Positions 9,806 through 18,956 of a stretch of 64,000 nucleotides of DNA are shown here, one piece after another. The notes beneath the pieces are model-generated. The model did not search any database, was not told where the DNA came from, and worked only from the letters and a program-made list of their open reading frames with translations. Made by a program: the position numbers and the translations under genes. Location: assembly GCF_034522235.1 (NCBI RefSeq), contig NZ_JAXHLN010000003.1, positions 1,550,001-1,614,000 of the forward strand, read 5' to 3'. Source of the DNA: Thiohalophilus sp. (GTDB taxonomy: Bacteria > Pseudomonadota > Gammaproteobacteria > UBA6429 > Thiohalophilaceae). The number at the start of each line of letters is the position of its first letter. Position 1 is the first letter of the stretch.

Positions 9806-10626
9806 AGCGGACGGATCCGTTGCCGGTAAGCCGTCAATGCGAGCTTCTGGCACTGCCACGTTCGTCGTTCTATCACGTACCGAAGCCAGTCACTGACGAG
9901 GAACTCGAGCTGATGAGGCTAATTGACCGCTGTCACCTGGAGCATCCCTACTATGGCAGCAGGCGCATCCGGGACTGGCTGGAGGACGAGGGCTACTCGG
10001 TCAATCGCAAGCGGGTCCAGCGCCTGATGCGCACCATGGGCCTGGTGGCGCTGTACCCCAAACGCCATCTGAGTCAGGCCAACCCGGCGCACAAGGTCTA
10101 TCCGTACCTATTGCGGGGTCTGGAGATCGGCCGCCCGAACCAGGTCTGGGCAACCGATATCACCTATATTCCGATGGCCCGGGGGTTCGTGTATCTGGTG
10201 GTTATCATGGACTGGTACTCACGGCGGGTGCTGTCCTGGCGGGTATCCAACACACTGGATGCCAGCTTCTGTGTTGAGGCGTTGAACGACGCGATCGAGA
10301 CCCACGGAAAACCAGCGATCTTCAACACCGATCAGGGCTGTCAGTTTACGAGCGAGGACTTTACCGGTGTGCTCAAACAGCATGAGATACAAATCAGCAT
10401 GGACGGCAAGGGCCGCTGGGTCGATAACGTCCTTGTGGAGCGGCTATGGCGCAGTGTCAAGTACGAGGAGGTCTACCTGCGGGCCTATGACAGCATCGGC
10501 GATGCTCGGGAATCGTTAGGTAAGTACTTCATGTTCTACAATACCCGGCGTCGACATCAGTCGCTTGACAGGCAAACGCCGGACAGTGTTTATTACCAGG
10601 ACGCCGACAGCAGGATGGCGGCATAA
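9799..10626 (+). CDS. IS3-family transposase OrfB (DDE integrase domain)
   Basis: 275 residues with an HTH_21-like N-terminal region (YYGSRRIRDWLEDEGYSVNRKRV), then an rve integrase core. The DDE residues sit in VWATDITYIP, FNTDQGCQFTS and VLVERLWRSVKYEEVY, so the enzyme looks intact. The C-terminal NTRRRHQSLDRQTPD is typical of IS3 elements. Confidence 0.92.
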   Translation: MVERTDPLPVSRQCELLALPRSSFYHVPKPVTDEELELMRLIDRCHLEHPYYGSRRIRDWLEDEGYSVNRKRVQRLMRTMGLVALYPKRHLSQANPAHKVYPYLLRGLEIGRPNQVWATDITYIPMARGFVYLVVIMDWYSRRVLSWRVSNTLDASFCVEALNDAIETHGKPAIFNTDQGCQFTSEDFTGVLKQHEIQISMDGKGRWVDNVLVERLWRSVKYEEVYLRAYDSIGDARESLGKYFMFYNTRRRHQSLDRQTPDSVYYQDADSRMAA

Positions 10627-10676
10627 CCCGAGGCAGCACTTATCGTGCTGTCCAGTTTTTGGCGACCACTTCTTTG

Positions 10677-11936
10677 ATGAAAAACCAAAATATGAGCAAT
10701 GTAAGTATTAATAATAAAAATACTGAAGAAAATCTTAGAAAACTGTCTATAGCTCTGTTATTGTTTTCTGTGCCACTGCAGTCTTTTACATTAATATTTG
10801 GCGTATCAGTTTATGAGATCGTATCTCTCCTTGTATTTATTATTAGTATTTTTTTGGTTTTCAATTACCAGGAAGTAACGTTCTGGCGTAAACACTTGAC
10901 AACACTGCTACTTTTTTTGTTATTTACAATATTTTATTCTCTTTCAAAAATAGCTCATGAAGAAATTCTGAATATAATTCAATTCTTGTTTTGGTCGTTT
11001 TCATTTTTATATGCCCTGATTATTTATCGTCCTTTAGCACTTAATGCTTTTCTTTGGCCAGTATTATGGGGTGTTGTCATCATGGTAACTGTGGCAGTAG
11101 GTCATCAATTCGATATAATTCCACTTTTTGATTTCGAGAGGATCGCGACTTTCCGTGAATCGAATTATAAAGGTTTTACAGGGCTAATATCATCTAGAGG
11201 TGCTTATGGTATTTGGCTAATTACTGGTTTGATGTCAACGTTTCTGCTTTTTTTTCTAGCTAACTCTAAAGCAAAAAAGATACTTACTATAGCCATAGCT
11301 TTTCTTATAATTTATGGCGTAGTTATCACGTTCTCCCGAAGTACATGGGTCGCTGCGATCATATTTATATTGGTCTTTTCCTTTTTTAAAATCTTTACAA
11401 GGAATGTCGTTTTATCTGGAGAGAGATTTCCTCTTTTTGCTATTGCTATTACCATGTCTTTTGCTATATTTATAGTATTAATTTTTAGTGGGTTAATAGG
11501 TAATCTTATTGAGGCCGTAGTTAATATAAGAAAGAGTAGTGTTGATATACGTTTGACGACCTATCTTGAAGGGTTGAGTATTATCAAAGACCTAAATTTG
11601 TTGGGTGCCGATGCCAGCAAACTACAACGTGTGATTCATAATGCATATATAGCAATATTGGTCGAGTTAGGTTATCCTGCTCTAGTTTTATTTATTCTTC
11701 TCAATTTATCCATTGCATATTGGCTAGTTAAATGTATATTAAGATTATCCTCCATGCGTCGGACTATTGCCATAATCGCTTTTTCTGGTTTCTTGGCTGT
11801 CCAAGTTGAATTAAACTTATTTCGCGGTTATGAATCTATTACTTACTGGGCTTTTCTTAGCCAAATAGTGATACTTCTGCGATATTTGAGAACACCAATA
11901 GCAACTGGTAAAAAGTATAATCTTGTCAATCCGTAA
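10677..11936 (+). CDS. Wzy-like O-antigen polymerase / O-antigen ligase-family membrane protein
   Basis: Strongly hydrophobic 419-residue protein with about ten predicted membrane spans (for example LSIALLLFSVPLQSFTLIFG, IVSLLVFIISIFLVF, YALIIYRPLALNAFLW). A loop SSRGAYGIWLITG and the segment ITFSRSTWVAAIIF resemble Wzy_C/WaaL proteins. It would polymerise undecaprenyl-linked repeat units in the periplasm. Possible starts are ATG 10677 or ATG 10692; both lie just beyond the IS3 end and neither has a good ribosome site. The insertion may therefore have removed the original leader or N-terminal codons. The DNA is very AT-rich. Confidence 0.75.
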   Translation: MKNQNMSNVSINNKNTEENLRKLSIALLLFSVPLQSFTLIFGVSVYEIVSLLVFIISIFLVFNYQEVTFWRKHLTTLLLFLLFTIFYSLSKIAHEEILNIIQFLFWSFSFLYALIIYRPLALNAFLWPVLWGVVIMVTVAVGHQFDIIPLFDFERIATFRESNYKGFTGLISSRGAYGIWLITGLMSTFLLFFLANSKAKKILTIAIAFLIIYGVVITFSRSTWVAAIIFILVFSFFKIFTRNVVLSGERFPLFAIAITMSFAIFIVLIFSGLIGNLIEAVVNIRKSSVDIRLTTYLEGLSIIKDLNLLGADASKLQRVIHNAYIAILVELGYPALVLFILLNLSIAYWLVKCILRLSSMRRTIAIIAFSGFLAVQVELNLFRGYESITYWAFLSQIVILLRYLRTPIATGKKYNLVNP

Positions 11937-12006
11937 ACTGTGAATCGAAAAGATTTAATCTACCAATTCTTCCTGATTATATTTAATACTCTGAGATTCC
12001 GTAATT

Positions 12007-13131
12007 TTGAATATAACAACTGAAAAAAAAAATATATGCCTGGTTGCAGGACGTGCCCTAAAAAATAATCAAAAGACTGTTCTTCTGAATTTTGGGAAAT
12101 TACTACATGCTAAAGTCCAGTTACATCTCGTTGTCGGTCATGGAGAAGACATAGGTGTCCTTCGTGATTATTACATAGTACATCGTTCAGCTACTCCCAT
12201 CTTTGATCCTTATGGCATTATGTCAGCTTTTTTTGCAGCTAGGACAGGTCTGCGTGAGGCAAATCCTGATGTTATTATGAATGTGTCACACCCATTTCCA
12301 CTTGGTGTTGCAGTTATAGCTTGTGGACGTCTTAGGGGCGTCCCTGTACTTCTTAGAATGACCGGAGACCCTTTTACGGAGAGGAAGCTTTATAATAGTT
12401 TATATCTGCGAATTCGAAAGAAATTAGTCCATGAATTGCTTTTTGGAAGACTTATTTACTCAAAAGCTACTATGATTGTACCGGTTGGGACCATACTAAG
12501 TAATGTTATTGAGAAAATAGGTATATCTAGTAAAAAAATTTATGTTAGACCGCAACCATTTGATGTGCATTCGTTTAGTTACGTTGACCATGCCGAGAAG
12601 ATGTCAGCAAGAAAAAGGCTCAAACTTGATCCATATAAAAAAACAGTTCTCTTTATAGGTAGTTTAACTTGGGGGAAGGGGGTTGATAGACTTGTCAATA
12701 TTATTAAGCTGGTGGAAAAAAATAGTGATGTATATCAGTTTTGTGTGCTTGGCGAAGGGCCAAAATTACATTGCCTCCAAGCAATGAATGACTCATGTAT
12801 CGTATTACCTGGTAATGTCTCGCATGATAAGGTTATAGATTACTTCCGTGCAGCTGATGTTTTAATTCATCCGACTCGTCGTGATGCGCTCCCAAATGTT
12901 ATTCTGGAGGCGATAGCTTCTGGTATTCCAGTCATTGCTTCACCTGTGGGGGAAATACCAAACTATGTCACCAATATTGCCTGCAGCGACAATGAGTTCG
13001 CTGAATTAATAGTTTCTGATCGCTTGGTTATAGATGTCTTACCCAATGATATGAAATGGGAAGAGCAAAAAAATAGTTATCTAAAACTGTTTGATAAGGT
13101 AATGAATACTGATCGATCAAAAATCAATTAA
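12007..13131 (+). CDS. Family 4 glycosyltransferase
   Basis: GT-B retaining transferase. The C-terminal half shows VLFIGSLTWGKGVDRLVNII (donor-domain start, near residue 215), a DVLIHPTRRDALPNVILEA block with the E(x7)E-type motif, and IPVIASPVGEIPNYV. The start is assigned to TTG 12007 (MNITTEKKNICLVAG), as no in-frame ATG fits. Length is 374 residues. The donor sugar is unknown. Confidence 0.8.
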   Translation: MNITTEKKNICLVAGRALKNNQKTVLLNFGKLLHAKVQLHLVVGHGEDIGVLRDYYIVHRSATPIFDPYGIMSAFFAARTGLREANPDVIMNVSHPFPLGVAVIACGRLRGVPVLLRMTGDPFTERKLYNSLYLRIRKKLVHELLFGRLIYSKATMIVPVGTILSNVIEKIGISSKKIYVRPQPFDVHSFSYVDHAEKMSARKRLKLDPYKKTVLFIGSLTWGKGVDRLVNIIKLVEKNSDVYQFCVLGEGPKLHCLQAMNDSCIVLPGNVSHDKVIDYFRAADVLIHPTRRDALPNVILEAIASGIPVIASPVGEIPNYVTNIACSDNEFAELIVSDRLVIDVLPNDMKWEEQKNSYLKLFDKVMNTDRSKIN

Positions 13132-13163
13132 ATATTCACTTAAAGGCAAGGTGAAAAATCAAG

Positions 13164-14090
13164 ATGAAAAAATTATTGGTAAAATGGGAACGATTTTGCA
13201 ATCGAAATGAAGGCCGTATATTACGAGCGCTGAGACACGATCTTATCAGTCGACTTTATATGCTTTCCATATTCCGTAGAACTATACATTTTATTGTTCC
13301 TGTGCGTTATCCGCGTAGATGGGCTTTTGTGGTTGGTTGTTATAATTCAGGAACTACCCTTTTGCGTGAAATGCTTGGGAGTCACCCTTCAATAGCAACC
13401 CTTGAACGTGAAGGTGTAAAATTCACAGAACAATTCCCTGATCTACAGTCCGGTGGGTGGCAAAGGATGTTGTTGAAAAACAGAAAGGACTGGAAAATGC
13501 CTCGATCAGACATGCAAAAGCGAACAAACAGGATAATTAGTGACTGGTCCCCTATGTGGAAAAATGGGAGGGAAATATTTTTAGAGAAATCAATTGAGCA
13601 CTCTGTTCGTTTGGAATGGCTCGAAGAGGCGTTTGATTCGCCATATTTTATTACTATTGTACGAAATGGTTACTGCGTTTCAGAGGGCATTCGCCGCAAA
13701 GCGGCACCATCTGGACCAGCTAGTACTGAACTTGGATCCACTAAATATCCAGTATCACTCGCAGCAGAACAATGGGTCGCAATTAATGAAAAAATTGATG
13801 AGCAAATTGTTAATTTGCATAACGTGTACAGTATATCATACGAAGAGCTTGTGATGTATCCTATACAAACACTAGAAAAATTGTTTTCGTTTTTAGGGTT
13901 AAATAGACCAAAAATGTCCTTTAAGGACGGTGTGCTTGAAATTGAATCAAATACTTTCAAAATTAAAAATATGAACCCTGAAAGTTATGCTCGGTTAAGT
14001 AGTACTGAAATAAACGAAATAACAGATATTATGCGCGATAAATTGCAATATTATGGATACTTGTCTGATTGGAAGGCTAAGAATGGATGA
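13164..14090 (+). CDS. Sulfotransferase-like protein (Sulfotransfer_3 type)
   Basis: P-loop-like 5'-phosphosulfate loop FVVGCYNSGTTLLREMLGSHP near residue 53, followed by EKSIEHSVRLEWL and a second nucleotide-binding element ITIVRNGYCVSEGIRR (the RxGxxxSxG-like 3'-phosphate site). These suggest a PAPS-dependent carbohydrate sulfotransferase of 308 residues. It has no signal peptide, so it would act in the cytoplasm on a nucleotide- or lipid-linked sugar. A gap of 32 bases separates it from the GT4 gene, and its end overlaps the deacetylase by 8 bases. Confidence 0.72.
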   Translation: MKKLLVKWERFCNRNEGRILRALRHDLISRLYMLSIFRRTIHFIVPVRYPRRWAFVVGCYNSGTTLLREMLGSHPSIATLEREGVKFTEQFPDLQSGGWQRMLLKNRKDWKMPRSDMQKRTNRIISDWSPMWKNGREIFLEKSIEHSVRLEWLEEAFDSPYFITIVRNGYCVSEGIRRKAAPSGPASTELGSTKYPVSLAAEQWVAINEKIDEQIVNLHNVYSISYEELVMYPIQTLEKLFSFLGLNRPKMSFKDGVLEIESNTFKIKNMNPESYARLSSTEINEITDIMRDKLQYYGYLSDWKAKNG

Positions 14091-15000
14091 TGCTGTTAAC
14101 TATAATGTCAATTCTCGGGTTATTCTCAGCTTAGATTTTGAATGTGGTTGGGGTGGTATAGAAAGCGGACGATATTTGACTCGTGAAAAGAATGGAGTAT
14201 ACAAAAGGCTTCGACCTATACTAAAACAATTTCTCGTTGAGTTAGATGCTCTAGAGTTCCCGGCTGTATGGGCAACAGTTGGCGCAATGGTATCTTCACC
14301 TGAGCCCGGTGATTTCAGTCATCTTCCTGAAAGTGTACAGGAAAGAATATGTCGTTTTTTAGTTGAATCAGAGTCGAAGACTCAGGACGGGCGTGATTTG
14401 TTTGATGCGCTCTTATCCAGTAGTGTGGCACATGAAATAGCCTCACATACTTTCTCGCATACTCGTTTCGACTATCATGGTTATGATGTGAGATCACAGT
14501 CAGAAGATCTTAATAAAAGTATTGATATTTTGGAAAGTTATTCAGGGGTTAGGCCGGTTTCGCTTGTCTTTCCACAGAATATTGTTCCTTCTTATGCTGC
14601 TGCTGCCAGTGCAGGCTTTAAAGTCGCACGTGTACCTCATGATTCTTCGAACTCAACAGTTAAAAACCGATTTACGCGTTTTGCTCAACAAATTCTTAAA
14701 GAACCTCCGCCTGTTTATGAGAAAGAGTGTGTACCAGGAGTCATTTCCCATGCAGCTACTTTGTTCTTTAACTGGGGAGTTGGGAAGTCTTCAAGTATAC
14801 GTCGTTTATTAATATTAAGGCAGGCAAAACGGGCATTATTACGAACTGCGCTAGGAAATGGAGATACACATTTCTGGTTGCATCCTTATAATCTTGCTGA
14901 AACACCTCGCTTGCTGGATGGCCTTCTTGTCGTTCTACGAGAAGCCGTATCATTACGTGATCGTGGGCTTCTAGATATTACAACGATGAGTAAGTCGTGA
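14083..15000 (+). CDS. Polysaccharide deacetylase (NodB-like)
   Basis: Shows the start of a NodB fold, RVILSLDFECGWGG (catalytic and metal Asp region), and the metal-binding HEIASHTFSHTRFDYHGYD with the HxxxH pattern. NodB-like enzymes remove N- or O-acetyl groups from glycans. ATG 14083 overlaps the previous stop (coupled) and gives MDDAVNYN; an upstream in-frame ATG at 14053 lies further inside the previous gene. The product is 305 residues with no signal peptide. It might free an amine for N-sulfation by a neighbouring sulfotransferase; that link is inference. Confidence 0.8.
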   Translation: MDDAVNYNVNSRVILSLDFECGWGGIESGRYLTREKNGVYKRLRPILKQFLVELDALEFPAVWATVGAMVSSPEPGDFSHLPESVQERICRFLVESESKTQDGRDLFDALLSSSVAHEIASHTFSHTRFDYHGYDVRSQSEDLNKSIDILESYSGVRPVSLVFPQNIVPSYAAAASAGFKVARVPHDSSNSTVKNRFTRFAQQILKEPPPVYEKECVPGVISHAATLFFNWGVGKSSSIRRLLILRQAKRALLRTALGNGDTHFWLHPYNLAETPRLLDGLLVVLREAVSLRDRGLLDITTMSKS

Positions 15001-15032
15001 GTTAACCTGCAAATCGCTAGGGTAAATACAGT

Positions 15033-15863
15033 ATGTTTCAACAGAGGAATAATGTTTTCTGGCACAAAACAAATGGAGCTTTACGTTATCTTCTCGCCCA
15101 TACATGCAGTTCATATTTACCATTATATATCGTAAATGAATATCCAAAGTCTGGAGGTAGCTGGGTAGGTGATATGCTCAGCGATGCACTTAATATTCCT
15201 TTTCCACGGAACAGGCTACCAATTCTTCGGTCTAGTATTCTTCATGGGCATATGATGCATTCTTGGAATATGGATAATGTACTGGTTGTATGGAGAGATG
15301 GTCGTGACATATTAATCTCACAATATTTTCATTCGCTTTTTAAAAATGAAAAAGGTAACTCCGTTCTTGTGGATTCTTGTCGAGCTGATCTTGGGTTTCA
15401 AGATTATGAAAATATCTCTGCAAACCTCGTTCAATTCATGGAATATATCTATGAAACAAAACATCATCCGCGATTCTCATGGGTTGATTTTGCAAACAGA
15501 TGGGTGGGTTGCGAACACTGCACGCACGTATTTTATGAAGATCTTCGCTCACATCCAGCTCGTGAGTTACAGAGAATTATTAATAGTCTTTCGGGTATCT
15601 CTTTGGATGCTGATCAGTGTAAAAAAATCGTGTGCTGCCACTCGTTCGAAAAAAAAGCTGGGCGCAAACCTGGAGAAGAGAATTCACACTCTTTCATGAG
15701 AAAAGGCGTTGTCGGTGACTGGAAGAACTATTTTACTTGCGAAGCTCGTGAGCGGTTTCACGCTTACGCAGGCGATGCATTAATTCGTCTTGGGTATGAA
15801 GATGATGATGCGTGGGTGAAGGTTGGTGAGGTCAAAAACAAACTGCCGTTTAGGTTTGTGTAA
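15033..15863 (+). CDS. PAPS-dependent sulfotransferase (Sulfotransfer_1 type)
   Basis: Carries the three classical motifs: 5'-phosphosulfate loop NEYPKSGGSWVGDML (near residue 34), 3'-phosphate site VVWRDGRDILISQYFH (near 85), and the late RKGVVGDWKNYFT, matching the RKGxxGDWKNxFT signature of cytosolic sulfotransferases. This makes sulfation of a sugar or lipid acceptor likely, with PAPS as donor. It is 276 residues and ends 2 bases before the next glycosyltransferase. It is the second sulfotransferase in a 2.7-kb stretch. Confidence 0.88.
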   Translation: MFQQRNNVFWHKTNGALRYLLAHTCSSYLPLYIVNEYPKSGGSWVGDMLSDALNIPFPRNRLPILRSSILHGHMMHSWNMDNVLVVWRDGRDILISQYFHSLFKNEKGNSVLVDSCRADLGFQDYENISANLVQFMEYIYETKHHPRFSWVDFANRWVGCEHCTHVFYEDLRSHPARELQRIINSLSGISLDADQCKKIVCCHSFEKKAGRKPGEENSHSFMRKGVVGDWKNYFTCEARERFHAYAGDALIRLGYEDDDAWVKVGEVKNKLPFRFV

Positions 15864-15865
15864 GT

Positions 15866-16999
15866 ATGCGCGTTGCTAACATTATCGAGGAGGGCAAGCT
15901 GGGTGGGCCGCAGGTAAGGATTTCTATGATTGCAGCATCATTAAAAGGAGTCGTAGAAACCACTGTGATTATGCCATCTAAAAACTCGGATGCATTCAGG
16001 AAACGGTGCATTGAATATGATGTCCCCTACAAAACCTTTCTGATTAGTCGGATCACCAAGGAGTGGCGAGTGGCTTTTCAATATATAATTTTTTCCTTTG
16101 TCGAGATTGTTTGTCTTGCCTTTTATTTTCGACGGGAAAAATTTGATTTGATTCACGCAAGTGGCGGAAGCTGGCAGTATAAAGGTGTTATCGCAGGTAG
16201 GCTTGCGGGTATAAAAGTCGTATGGCATTTGAATGATACAGCTATGCCGGGATTCATTCGGCATCTCTTCTCCCTGATCAGCCCTCTGGCTGACGGCTTC
16301 ATTTTCGCCTCAGAACGTTCCAGAGCCTATTATCTCCCGCTAATGAAGGCCAATAAGCCCGAGTTTGTTATTCCAGCACCGGTGGACACGTCGCGATTCG
16401 ATCCGAAAGGAAGCTATGTCGGCGATGAAGACCTGCTCGATAAATTGGCCGGGAAATTCATTATCGGAACCGTGGCCAATATTAACCCTATCAAGGGGCT
16501 TGAAACCTTTATCCATGCTGCTGCCATTCTGAATAAGCAAATCGACGAGGTCCACTTTGTAGTTGTCGGGCCAGTATATAAAAATCAGCAAGGATATTAT
16601 GCTTCGCTGCAGCGACTGTGCAAAGAGTTGTCGGTGGATAATATCGAGTTTGTTGGCAGCCGTTCGGATGTGCGACCCCTTTTGCAACGATTTAATGCTT
16701 ATGTGTGCAGCTCCCGTGCCGAATCCTCACCAATAGCGGTTTGGGAAGCCATGGCTATGGGTAAACCTGTCGTTTCTACGGACGTAGGCGATGTGTCGTT
16801 GTATATCCATGATGACCACAACGGTTTTATCATCGAGGTCGGGAATTCACAAGCCCTGGCGGACAGGTTGACGCAATTTGCCACGAACTTGGAGAAGTGT
16901 CGTGAATTCGGTCAACGTGCGCGTGATGTTGCTGTTCATAAGCTCGATATTGCACAATGCGCCGAACGGCATGTTGCTGCGTATCAGGCGATGCGGTAA
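15866..16999 (+). CDS. Family 4 glycosyltransferase
   Basis: GT-B fold: the N-terminal IIEEGKLGGPQVRI carries the glycine loop, FDLIHASGGSWQYKG is mid-domain, and the donor domain starts IIGTVANINPIKGLETFI (near residue 193). It ends with SSRAESSPIAVWEAMAMGKPVVSTDVGDV, the EX7E-like nucleotide-sugar site. It is 377 residues. Base composition returns toward the GC-richer level of the locus ends here. It probably builds the repeat unit at the cytoplasmic membrane face. Confidence 0.88.
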   Translation: MRVANIIEEGKLGGPQVRISMIAASLKGVVETTVIMPSKNSDAFRKRCIEYDVPYKTFLISRITKEWRVAFQYIIFSFVEIVCLAFYFRREKFDLIHASGGSWQYKGVIAGRLAGIKVVWHLNDTAMPGFIRHLFSLISPLADGFIFASERSRAYYLPLMKANKPEFVIPAPVDTSRFDPKGSYVGDEDLLDKLAGKFIIGTVANINPIKGLETFIHAAAILNKQIDEVHFVVVGPVYKNQQGYYASLQRLCKELSVDNIEFVGSRSDVRPLLQRFNAYVCSSRAESSPIAVWEAMAMGKPVVSTDVGDVSLYIHDDHNGFIIEVGNSQALADRLTQFATNLEKCREFGQRARDVAVHKLDIAQCAERHVAAYQAMR

Positions 17000-17007
17000 T
17001 TTATTTG

Positions 17008-17760
17008 ATGTTAACGGTCAGTATTATCACGGTCTGTTTTAACAGCGCATCAACCATCCGCGATACAATCGAATCAGTCCGCTCCCAGAATTATCCGGAT
17101 ATCGAATACATTATTATTGATGGTGGCTCAACTGATGGTACGCTGGAAATTGTAAAGGAATATGATGACAGTGTCTCAGTGCTGATTTCCGAGCCGGATC
17201 AGGGTATTTACGACGCCATGAACAAAGGAATCCGTGCCGCATCCGGTGACTTTGTCGGGCTATTAAATTCCGACGATATTCTCTTTTCTCAGGAAACAAT
17301 TTCTGAACTGGCCGATTTTTTATCCTCACGGCCTGATATCGATGCGGTCTTTGGTGATCTGGTTTACGTCGACAGAAATAATGTAAACCAGGTGACAAGA
17401 TATTATTCATCTAAAAACTTTTCGCCCTGGCAGATACGATTTGGTCTTATTTTTCCGCATCCTACTTTATATGTGAGACCCGAAGTATTCAGAAAACTGG
17501 GTCTTTATAAGCTCAATTACAGGGTTGCTGCGGATTTTGAGATGATGGCGAGAATAATTATGAGTGGCGTCAGTTACGCAAGAAATCCACGAATAATGGT
17601 TAAAATGAGTGAGGGCGGTATCAGTAGTACCGGCTTCTGGTGGCGAATTCACCAAAATATGGAGATCGTCCGGGCTTGCAGGAAGAATGGCATTTATACC
17701 AATATTTTCCTGGTGATGCTGAAAATTCCATTTAAATTAGCCAGCTACTTAAAAAGATAG
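17008..17760 (+). CDS. Family 2 glycosyltransferase (WcaA/WfgD-like)
   Basis: GT-A enzyme with LTVSIITVCFNSASTIRDTI, IIIDGGSTDGTLEI, the sugar-nucleotide loop SEPDQGIYDAMNKGI, and the metal site GLLNSDDILF. The longer frame from 16957 would overlap the preceding GT4 gene; ATG 17008 gives the normal family start, leaving 250 residues. The gene ends 6 bases before the epimerase. Confidence 0.87.
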   Translation: MLTVSIITVCFNSASTIRDTIESVRSQNYPDIEYIIIDGGSTDGTLEIVKEYDDSVSVLISEPDQGIYDAMNKGIRAASGDFVGLLNSDDILFSQETISELADFLSSRPDIDAVFGDLVYVDRNNVNQVTRYYSSKNFSPWQIRFGLIFPHPTLYVRPEVFRKLGLYKLNYRVAADFEMMARIIMSGVSYARNPRIMVKMSEGGISSTGFWWRIHQNMEIVRACRKNGIYTNIFLVMLKIPFKLASYLKR

Positions 17761-17766
17761 AAGTCC

Positions 17767-18714
17767 ATGTCTTCTATTCTACTAACAGGTGCAACCGGGT
17801 TTATTGGAAAAGCTCTTGCCGGAAAAATTCTCGAGCAAAACAGTCATTCTCTTGTCGCAGTTGTTCGCAATAATAATAGGGTAGATTTCCCCTCCTCGGT
17901 CAAACTGGCGCACGTTGCTGATATAGCACTGAAATCGGACTGGTCCTCCGCTCTCAGCGGTATGGACATTGTTATACATTTGGCGGCTCGTGCACATGTC
18001 ATTAATGATAATGGTAATAACTCATTGTCGGAATTACGCAGAGTTAACATTGATGGGACATTGAATCTGGCACGCCAGGCAGCCGCCGCCGGGGTCAAGC
18101 GCTTTGTTTTTCTCAGTTCGATCGGGGTTAACGGAAACTCAAACATCAAGCCCTTTACCGAGGCTGATAGCCCCGGTCCCGTTGAGCCCTATGCGCAATC
18201 CAAGCTTGAAGCCGAAGAGGCATTGCAACAGCTTTCCACGAAAACCGGGATGGAGATTGTTATCATCCGTCCGCCGCTGGTATACGGTCCCGGGGCGCCT
18301 GGCAATTTCGGCAAACTCCTTGAGTGGGTGGCCCGTGGCGTACCGTTGCCATTAGGTTCTACCCACAATCTGCGTTCGTATGTGGGATTGGATAATCTGG
18401 TGGATTTCATCGTGACCTGTATTGATCATCCTGCGGCGGCAAATGAGGTGTTTCTGGTCAGTGATGGGGAAGATTTGTCGACTACCGAATTGCTGCGCCG
18501 CACGGCGGTGGTGATGGGCAAACCGGCGCGGCTGGTGCCGATCCCGCCCCGCCTGCTGGCGATCTCTGCAGCGGCGCTTGGTAAACGCGATCTGGCCCGC
18601 CGGCTTCTTGGGTCGCTGCGGGTGGATATTTCCAAGGCCAGGGAGGTGTTGGGGTGGGAGCCGCCCATCTCTGTCGATGAAGGTTTGAAAAGGGCGGTTG
18701 GGCCTTTGTTGTAG
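17767..18714 (+). CDS. NAD-dependent nucleotide-sugar epimerase (WbpV/Gne-like)
   Basis: Extended SDR of 315 residues: Rossmann loop LLTGATGFIGKAL, IVIHLAARAHV, catalytic Ser in FVFLSSIGVNG and YAQSK as YxxxK. C-terminal TTELLRRTAVVMGKPARLVPIP is typical of epimerases found beside WbpL/WcaJ-type initiating transferases, which often make the N-acetylhexosamine used by that transferase. It precedes exactly such a gene. The first dispersed repeat follows within 15 bases of the stop. Confidence 0.83.
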   Translation: MSSILLTGATGFIGKALAGKILEQNSHSLVAVVRNNNRVDFPSSVKLAHVADIALKSDWSSALSGMDIVIHLAARAHVINDNGNNSLSELRRVNIDGTLNLARQAAAAGVKRFVFLSSIGVNGNSNIKPFTEADSPGPVEPYAQSKLEAEEALQQLSTKTGMEIVIIRPPLVYGPGAPGNFGKLLEWVARGVPLPLGSTHNLRSYVGLDNLVDFIVTCIDHPAAANEVFLVSDGEDLSTTELLRRTAVVMGKPARLVPIPPRLLAISAAALGKRDLARRLLGSLRVDISKAREVLGWEPPISVDEGLKRAVGPLL

Positions 18715-18950
18715 AAGGACTGCCTGTGGCAATGTTGAATTTTGAATGATGAATTTTGAATTGATGAGCCCTTTGGGCGCTATTTTAGGTTCGAAGCTGG
18801 CAGTCGCAGTTTGCAGATGGCAGTTGTAGGAGCTGCTTGCAGCCTCGACTTCTTGATTCAGAAAGTCGCCGACGGGTCGCTTACGGCATCCATGCCTTCC
18901 GCGACATTAGTACATCCAGGTACGTCAGTCGCCTCCCACATGGTTTGGAG
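18715..18950. repeat. First block of dispersed repeats, just upstream of the sugar transferase
   Basis: Contains a TTGAATT-type heptamer tract, a TTTTAGGTTCGAAGCTGGCAG segment, and a REP-like palindrome beginning TGTAGGAGCTGCTTGCAG at about 18825. It ends in TACATCCAGGTACGTCA-type hairpin sequence. It fills the gap between epimerase and sugar transferase and reaches to within about ten bases of the latter's likely start. Confidence 0.85.
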
Positions 18951-18956
18951 ATTGGA

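Larger units (their letters stand above)
9417..10668 (+). mobile_element. IS3-family insertion sequence in the sugar locus
   Basis: The ends are imperfect inverted repeats: TGGACCCCACCTATTGGATA at the left (9417 onward) and its near-complement at the right (10648-10668), matching at 14 of 21 positions and both starting TGG. Inside are orfA and orfB in overlapping frames, as usual for IS3. No clear target duplication is visible beside the ends. It lies between a glycosyltransferase and the Wzy-like gene, whose ATG is only 9 bases beyond the right end. Confidence 0.8.
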
